Assembly (NCBI GenBank): GCA_944390875.1
Contig: CALXRO010000043.1
Span: 1-10,956 of the forward strand
DNA length: 10,956 nucleotides
Direction of reading: 5' to 3'
Source: an uncultured Rickettsiales bacterium
GTDB lineage: Bacteria > Pseudomonadota > Alphaproteobacteria > Rickettsiales > UBA1997
The notes under the pieces are model-generated. The model searched no databases and was not told where the DNA came from. It was given only the letters and a program-made list of their open reading frames with translations. The position numbers were made by a program, and so were the translations under genes. The number at the start of each line of letters is the position of its first letter. Positions within the stretch are counted from its first letter, which is position 1. Below, one piece after another: positions 6,693 to 10,956 of the stretch.

Positions 6693-8342
6693 TTAATAAT
6701 CCATTCCTCCCATACCACCACCCATTCCAGCACCAGCACCACAACCGCAATGTCCTTCATCCTTAGCCTGTTCAACTATAGCACATTCAGTTGTTAATAG
6801 TAAACCAGATACAGATGATGCACCTTCTAAAGCAACTCTTGCAACTTTTGTAGGATCAACAATTCCTGATTTTATCATATCTCCATACTCTTCCTTTTGA
6901 GCGTCATAACCAAAATTCATATCACTATTTTCCATAATTTTATTTATAATTACAGCGCCTTCAAGACCTGCGTTATCAACAATTTGTTTAGCAGGAGATT
7001 GCAAAGCATTATAAACTATTTTTATACCAGTATTTTGTGCTTCGTTATCACCTTTTAAATCTTTAATTTTAGCAGCTATGTGAACAAAAGTTGCACCACC
7101 TCCAGCAACTATACCCTCCTCTACTGCAGCTCTAGTAGCAGCCAAAGCATCTTCTACTCTATCCTTTTTTTCTTTAACTTCAACTTCTGTAGAACCACCA
7201 ACTTTTAATATAGCTACACCACCAGACAATTTTGCAAGTCTCTCTTGTAATTTTTCTTTGTCATAATCTGAAGTTGTATCTTCAATTTGTTTCTTTATAT
7301 TATTACATCTTGCTTCAACATCTTCTGATGAACCAGCTCCATCAACTATAGTTGTATCATCTTTTGTTATTACAATTTTTTTTGATCTTCCAAGATTTTG
7401 GATTTCAACATTCTCTAATTTTAAACCTATTTCTTCAGAAATAACCTGCCCTGCAGTTAAAACAGCTATATCTTCTAACATAGCTTTTCTTCTATCACCA
7501 AAACCTGGAGCTTTTACAGCACAAACTTTTAAACCACCTCTTAACTTATTTACAACTAAAGCAGCAAGTGCTTCACCTTCAACATCTTCAGCTATAATTA
7601 ATAATGGTCTTCCACTTTGTGCAACAGATTCAAGAATTTTTATCATAGGTTGTAAAGTAGAAATTTTCTTATCAAAAATAAGAATATAAGGATTATCTAG
7701 TACAACATTCATTTTTTCAGTATCAGTAACAAAATATGGAGATAAATAACCTCTATCAAAATTCATTCCCTCAACAACTTCTACTTCAAATTCTAAACCT
7801 TTAGCTTCTTCAACAGTTATAGGACTATTTGCTCCTACTTTTTCCATAGCATCAGCTATTTTTGATCCTATCTCCTGATCGCCATTAGCAGATATAGTAC
7901 CAACTTGAGCAATTTCATCTCTAGAAGAAATTTTTTTACTTGCTTTTTTAATTTCTTCTATAGCTACTGAAACAGCTTTATCAATACCTCTTTTAATATC
8001 CATAGGATTTAAACCTGCAGCTACAGCCTTAAAACCTTCAGCTGAAATTGCTTGTGCCAAAACAGTTGAAGTTGTTGTACCATCACCAGCAACATCATTT
8101 GTTTTACTTGCAACTTCTCTTATAGCTTGTGCACCTAAATTTTCAAATTTATCTTTTAAATCTATTTCTTTAGCAACAGTAACACCATCTTTTGTTATTC
8201 TTGGAGCTCCAAAGGATTTTTCTATTATTACATTTCTACCTTTAGGTCCTAATGTTGCTTTTACTGCATCAGCTAATGTATTTATACCATTTAATATTCT
8301 TGTTCTTGCATCTGAACCAAATTTTATTTCTTTTGCTGTCAT
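6693..8342 (-). CDS. groL: 60-kDa chaperonin GroEL
   Basis: GroEL forms the double-ring ATP-driven folding chamber that works with GroES. The 549 residues are full length. The N-terminus includes KATLGPKGRNVIIEKSFG and TKDGVTVAKEI, the ATP site VAGDGTTTSTVLA has Asp87, and the apical and equatorial signatures AEDVEGEALAALVVN, AVKAPGFGDRRK and EEGIVAGGGA are all present. The tail has Gly-Met repeats ending in DY, as usual, but contains His531-Cys532-Gly-Cys534 just before them, which is uncommon in GroEL. The start codon is 7 bases after the groES stop, and the weak AGG ribosome site overlaps that stop, so translation is probably coupled. Confidence 0.98.
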   Translation of the reverse strand: MTAKEIKFGSDARTRILNGINTLADAVKATLGPKGRNVIIEKSFGAPRITKDGVTVAKEIDLKDKFENLGAQAIREVASKTNDVAGDGTTTSTVLAQAISAEGFKAVAAGLNPMDIKRGIDKAVSVAIEEIKKASKKISSRDEIAQVGTISANGDQEIGSKIADAMEKVGANSPITVEEAKGLEFEVEVVEGMNFDRGYLSPYFVTDTEKMNVVLDNPYILIFDKKISTLQPMIKILESVAQSGRPLLIIAEDVEGEALAALVVNKLRGGLKVCAVKAPGFGDRRKAMLEDIAVLTAGQVISEEIGLKLENVEIQNLGRSKKIVITKDDTTIVDGAGSSEDVEARCNNIKKQIEDTTSDYDKEKLQERLAKLSGGVAILKVGGSTEVEVKEKKDRVEDALAATRAAVEEGIVAGGGATFVHIAAKIKDLKGDNEAQNTGIKIVYNALQSPAKQIVDNAGLEGAVIINKIMENSDMNFGYDAQKEEYGDMIKSGIVDPTKVARVALEGASSVSGLLLTTECAIVEQAKDEGHCGCGAGAGMGGGMGGMDY

Positions 8343-8349
8343 AATAAAC

Positions 8350-8637
8350 CTATTCTATAATTGCTAAAATATCTGACTCTTTCATGATTACTAGTTCTTC
8401 ATCATCAACTTTTATTTCTGTTCCGCCCCATTTACTAAAGAAAACTTTATCTCCTGCTTTAAGATTCATAGGAATAAGATTTCCTTTTTCATCTCTTGCG
8501 CCATCACCAACGGCAACAACTGTTCCTTTTGAAGGTTTTTCTTTGGAAGTTTCTGGAATTATAATACCGCCAGATGTTTTTTCTTCGGCATCCTCTCTTT
8601 TTATCAGGACTCTATCTCCTAATGGTTTTAATTTCAT
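8350..8637 (-). CDS. groES: 10-kDa co-chaperonin GroES
   Basis: GroES is the heptameric lid of the GroEL chamber. The 95-residue protein shows the complete family pattern: LKPLGDRVLIKR at the start, the mobile loop KTSGGIIIPETSKEKPSKG that docks on GroEL, GTVVAVGDGA, LKAGDKVFFSKWGGTEIK and the C-terminal EELVIMKESDILAIIE. It is the first gene of the groES-groEL pair. A GAGAG stretch before the ATG is its likely ribosome site. The leader is about 30 bases if the proposed promoter is right. No CIRCE repeat is visible, so HrcA control is not supported. Confidence 0.98.
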   Translation of the reverse strand: MKLKPLGDRVLIKREDAEEKTSGGIIIPETSKEKPSKGTVVAVGDGARDEKGNLIPMNLKAGDKVFFSKWGGTEIKVDDEELVIMKESDILAIIE

Positions 8638-8674
8638 ACTAACTCTCTAATTTGTTAATAAAATTACTTGTTAG

Positions 8675-8709
8675 AGTATATAATATCTTTTTCGGTTATT
8701 GCAAGGGGG
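8675..8709 (-). promoter_or_regulatory. groES-groEL promoter, with heat-shock sigma-32 resemblance
   Basis: Read on the - strand, the box is CCCCCTTGCAA (8699-8709), then 18 bases to TATACT (8675-8680). TTGCAA/TATACT is a reasonable housekeeping promoter. The C-run followed by CTTG also resembles the sigma-32 -35 element (CCCTTGAA), although the -10 lacks the usual C-rich start. Transcription would begin near 8668. The G+C island stands out in the AT-rich surroundings. Confidence 0.5.
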
Positions 8710-8758
8710 TTAAGATTATATATAGAAAAATTTATTTTATAATTATTCTTTGTTTTAC

Positions 8759-8786
8759 TTGAAATTTATTAAAAATATGATATAAT
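8759..8786 (+). promoter_or_regulatory. Strong extended -10 promoter for the accessory cassette
   Basis: TTGAAA (8759-8764) and TATAAT (8781-8786) are 16 bases apart, and TGA precedes the -10, making an extended -10 element. It would start transcription near 8793, about 18 bases before the 85-residue ORF. This is the best promoter match in the window. Confidence 0.55.
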
Positions 8787-8810
8787 TTTATATAGTCATA
8801 ATGAAGAAAC

Positions 8811-9068
8811 ATGGATACACAAAAAATAATTAAATCTATAAATGTTAATGATGATAAGGGTATTTTTGAAATATGTTGTTATGGCAATGGAAATAGAGCT
8901 CGTTGTACAAGTTTTTCTAAAATAAGATATTTTTTTAATGAAGATGGTAGCATTAAGGAAATTAAATATTTAAATGATGATGAATTTAGAGACATTTTAA
9001 TAGAAGAAGGTATTGACCCAAATAAACCATATGGTTCGTGGATGATTATGCCAAACAATTATGTTTAA
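8811..9068 (+). CDS. Hypothetical protein, 85 residues, first gene of an unrecognised cassette
   Basis: I do not recognise this protein. It is an intact, soluble-looking 85-residue ORF without a signal peptide or membrane segment. The first half has a Cys-rich stretch (FEICCYGNGNRARCTSF). The second half looks like alternating strands and helices (GSIKEIKYLNDDEFRDILIEEG) and ends with YGSWMIMPNNYV. Codon use matches the neighbours. ATG at 8811 is preceded by GAAG 4 bases upstream. An ATG at 8801 in another frame yields only 10 residues. It sits right behind a strong promoter, divergent from groES, and two broken genes follow on the same strand. Coding is supported by composition and context. 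The function is unknown. Confidence 0.6.
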   Translation: MDTQKIIKSINVNDDKGIFEICCYGNGNRARCTSFSKIRYFFNEDGSIKEIKYLNDDEFRDILIEEGIDPNKPYGSWMIMPNNYV

Positions 9069-9089
9069 TTCGTTTAATAATTCGTTTAA
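9067..9089. repeat. Two tandem copies of an 11-bp unit at the end of the 85-residue ORF
   Basis: AATTCGTTTAA occurs perfectly at 9067-9077 and 9079-9089, a 12-bp period. It begins at the stop codon of the preceding ORF. It may be chance or a small slippage duplication. Confidence 0.6.
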
Positions 9090-9104
9090 CTTAATTAATT
9101 AAGT
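9089..9104. repeat. 16-bp perfect palindrome
   Basis: ACTTAATTAATTAAGT reads the same on both strands and lies between the 85-residue ORF and the next broken gene. It could be a protein-binding site. It is too AT-rich for a convincing terminator. Confidence 0.5.
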
Positions 9105-9112
9105 AAAATACA

Positions 9113-9347
9113 ATGTCAGAACAAAAAATCAGAATATTATAAATTATTTGGAAATTTAAATTCATCAAAAAATACAGTGATTACTGGATATTCACCAAGA
9201 TATTATTGTCAAAAATTACAAAGAGTTGAAGGAGATCTAATAAATCCAAAAGTCAATAATACTTTAATTATAGAAATGAAGGAAAATCACAGTGATGCAG
9301 GTTTTATTATAAATAAAAAATTAAAAGAAGGAGTTAAAAATGAGTAA
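9113..9347 (+). pseudogene. Unrecognised small gene cut off from its start by a one-base change in an A6 run
   Basis: ATG at 9113 (MSEQK...) runs into a stop after 9 codons. A second frame, open from 9099, carries a protein-like sequence (SEYYKLFGNLNSS, VITGYSPRYYCQKLQRVEG, TLIIEMKENHSDAGFIINK) and ends with TAA at 9345-9347. Removing one A from the A6 run at 9123-9128 joins the two as one product of about 77 residues starting MSEQKSEYYKLFG. The long frame has no ATG of its own before its middle. Its end overlaps the next gene's ATG by 8 bases, the tight packing of a former operon. I recognise no family. It may be a true pseudogene, or be read by polymerase slippage on the A run. Confidence 0.55.
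9328..9333 (+). promoter_or_regulatory. Ideal ribosome binding site leading into a broken reading frame
   Basis: AAGGAG lies 6 bases before ATG at 9340. From that ATG only 10 codons are open. The long frame begins at TTG 9351, about 17 bases from the site and out of frame with the ATG. This marks the ancestral start of the following gene. Confidence 0.7.
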
Positions 9348-10294
9348 ATTTTGGATTTACATTCACCTTTAGCTAGAGAATTAATAAATGAACTTATGTG
9401 TGGCAATTTTATGACTGTTGATGGCAATAATTTAGAAGGAAAAGGTACTGGTCATTTATTAGCAATAACATACATACAGAGTCAATCGTCTTCAATTAAT
9501 AAAGTGTTTTATACAGCAATTGGAGAATCTCTTAATGTTGCAAACAGTAGTAATAATACTCGTATTTTTAGAAGAAATATAATGGCAGATTTAATAAATT
9601 CTATTAAAGAAGCTAAAAGATTAAATAAACCTACAGCAACGTTATTTGTAACATCAAGAGGTGGAATTAAAAGTCATGATTTCTGTGTGACTGTAAATAC
9701 TGATATTTTTGATAATGATGGAATCATCAAAAATGTAAAAAATTAAATTCAACAAATTGCATAATATTTGACTCTTCTGAAGCTTTTTTAAATTTTACAG
9801 AATTTGAAAATGCAAGAGAACAATTATGTGAAACTCTTCAAATAAGTATAAATAAAATTAAAAAATGTTCCTTTTATAATCATAAAGATATTTTTGATCA
9901 AATTGGTTTAATATGTTCAGATTATGCTGCAGAAGCATATATAATAATTCAGAATTTAAAAATATAAATATAGAGGAAATAAATAAAAATAAATTTAAGT
10001 TTTATCTAAAAATATCTGAAAATATGAATAATCGTTATGATACATATATAAAAATGTCAGTAGACAAAGTAAAATTGTCAAATAATAAATATGATTTGGA
10101 TACAAAGGAATCGTGAATATAGAAAACAAATTGAACAAGATATATATCATATTAATGCCAAAATATCCGAACACAAACAATTGATACACCAAAATCCTTT
10201 AGCTGGGGCAATAATTGTAAATATACAAGAGGGAGATGACCCAGGACGAAGGCCCAGATCTATAACATTACATGGAGAAGTTAAAATTAAATAA
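9340..10294 (+). pseudogene. Frameshifted gene of unknown family, about 318 codons if repaired
   Basis: Four consecutive open segments in alternating frames read as one protein. (1) From ATG 9340 (MSK), one added base near the T4 run at 9349-9352 joins to LDLHSPLARELINELMCGNF. (2) That frame ends at 9746, and one added A in the A6 run at 9737-9742 leads on to LNSTNCIIFDSSEAFLNF and DIFDQIGLICSDYAAEAY. (3) One added A in the A5 run at 9958-9962 leads to NINIEEINKNKFKFYLK. (4) Removing one base near 10103-10108 leads to NREYRKQIEQDIYHINAK and the tail ending HGEVKIK at 10294. All segments have protein-like composition. The family is unrecognised. No signal peptide is visible. The exact repair sites are inferred. 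Decay is the simplest reading, and slippage or sequencing error are alternatives. Confidence 0.65.
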
Positions 10295-10309
10295 TCAAAA
10301 AGAGAAAGG

Positions 10310-10343
10310 TCTAATTGTTTTTAAAAAATAGTTAGATTTATTA
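10310..10343 (+). terminator. Possible terminator of the accessory cassette
   Basis: The RNA could form an 11-bp stem (10310-10320 with 10326-10336, including two G-U pairs) with a 5-base loop, followed by UUUAUUAUU. It lies 16 bases after the last cassette stop. Low G+C makes the stem weak, so confidence is limited. Confidence 0.4.
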
Positions 10344-10607
10344 TTAAAAAATAAATATTATAACTAAAAAATAATAGTTAAAATTCGAATAAAACAATAA
10401 AAGGAATTATAAGATAAAATGTTAAATTGAAAGCTAACAATTAAAATAAGAAAGTATAAAATTCCACATAATTTTGAAAGAAGAAATTAACCTAAATAAG
10501 AAGATAGAGAAAAAATGGAATTAAAGCATTAAACCTTAGTCTCTATATATAAATAGTTTATGTACAGCTTTTTTTAAAGATATTAAATATATAAAAAATA
10601 TAATAGG

Positions 10608-10645
10608 TTTTTTAAGTATTTATGTCTTTTTTAAGTAAATTATGT
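10608..10645. repeat. Imperfect direct repeat of about 18 bp
   Basis: TTTTTTAAGTATTTATGT (10608-10625) is followed after one base by TTTTTTAAGTAAATTATGT (10627-10645). The copies differ by a few bases and one length change. This may be low-complexity duplication. Confidence 0.45.
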
Positions 10646-10816
10646 TATAGTTATGTGAGATTCTTTACTTTGAGTTTTTTCTTAATTTTAATACATAAAG
10701 TAAGTTATTATTTATAAATTTTAATTTCTTAGTTTTTTATAGTTTATTTATTTTTTATTCTAGTAGTCCTAAAATCTGACCATGAAAAATTTCAATTGTA
10801 TATTAACCTGTATATA

Positions 10817-10956
10817 CTAGAATCTATACAAAAAATTAAAAGATAAAGCTTTATTTTCAGGATTATAATTTACAGAATAAATTTTATTTATATTTTTATT
10901 TTTTACTAAAAAATAACTTGATAATAAACTGAGCCCTGCTGAAGCTAAAACGTCAT
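10817..10956 (-). CDS. C-terminal end of a probable outer-membrane beta-barrel protein, cut by the window edge
   Basis: Reading leftward from the right edge, 45 codons are open before a TAG at 10817-10819. The sequence begins DVLASAGLSLLSSYFLV and ends ENKALSFNFLYRF. The last residues alternate hydrophobic and polar, with Phe at the end and Tyr, Phe, Phe and Leu at positions 3, 5, 7 and 9 from the C-terminus. This is the usual recognition signature for outer-membrane beta-barrel assembly, also typical of autotransporter ends. A preceding IYSVNY stretch fits another strand. The start and most of the gene lie outside the window, so the family cannot be named. Its G+C is higher at the edge than in the adjoining noncoding stretch, which supports coding. 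Confidence 0.6.
   Translation of the reverse strand, partial: DVLASAGLSLLSSYFLVKNKNINKIYSVNYNPENKALSFNFLYRF

Larger units (their letters stand above)
10295..10816. other. Noncoding stretch between the broken gene and the right-edge gene
   Basis: This stretch of about 520 bases is extremely AT-rich with stops in all frames. It contains a terminator-like hairpin near its left end and a pair of direct repeats near 10608-10645. A 31-codon hydrophobic ORF at 10622-10717 has no ribosome site and is likely chance. I see no RNA gene or mobile element. Confidence 0.6.

Noticed and set aside
8384..8650. + strand ORF of 88 codons over groES
   Set aside because: It is the antisense shadow of groES, whose identity is certain.
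8641..8677. Inverted repeat CTCTAA...TTAGAG upstream of groES, considered as a CIRCE operator
   Set aside because: Only 6 bases match with a 20-base gap. CIRCE has 9-base arms (TTAGCACTC) with a 9-base gap.
9995..10192. Hydrophobic - strand ORF of 65 codons that looks like a membrane protein
   Set aside because: It lies opposite the broken gene. Antisense of Asn/Lys-rich coding sequence becomes Phe/Leu/Ile-rich by composition. No promoter or ribosome site is visible.
10622..10717. 31-codon hydrophobic ORF starting MSFLSKL
   Set aside because: There is no ribosome site and it lies in low-complexity AT-rich sequence where such ORFs arise by chance.

Overview
The window comes from a very AT-rich bacterial chromosome (about 70-75% A+T by eye, with long A and T runs). 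It has a VirB/P-type type IV secretion pair (virB10-virB11), a groES-groEL operon, a BI-1 family membrane protein, an HtrA protease and a short dnaX. This mix fits an intracellular or host-associated alphaproteobacterium of the Rickettsiales type. The placement is inferred from gene content and composition, not from a tree.

Positions 63-6597, + strand: six genes run head to tail with overlaps or gaps of 8 to 27 bases, so they are probably one operon. They encode a BI-1/YccA-type membrane protein, a small lipoprotein resembling LPP20, an HtrA/DegP serine protease, a gamma-length DnaX clamp-loader subunit, VirB10 and VirB11. The first three suggest envelope quality control. The last two are a secretion channel component and its ATPase. 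The usual neighbours virB8, virB9 and virD4 are not here. A 17-bp perfect hairpin at 6620-6659 separates this operon from the convergent groEL.

Positions 6693-8709, - strand: groES and groEL are 7 bases apart and read leftward. A plausible promoter at 8675-8709 has a heat-shock-like C-run before CTTG. GroEL has an unusual His-Cys-Gly-Cys tail.

Positions 8759-10343, + strand: an unrecognised accessory cassette lies behind a strong-looking extended -10 promoter. It holds one intact 85-residue ORF and two broken genes. The first broken gene (9113-9347) is separated from its ATG by a one-base change in an A6 run. The second (9340-10294, about 318 residues if repaired) has an ideal ribosome site and ATG but needs about four single-base repairs, mostly in A or T runs. 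Intact genes nearby carry even longer A runs without damage, so this looks like local gene decay, or possibly slippage-dependent expression, rather than general sequencing error.

Positions 10295-10816 hold no convincing gene, only a probable terminator and short direct repeats. At the right edge (10817-10956, - strand) is the C-terminal end of a protein whose last residues match an outer-membrane beta-barrel signature.
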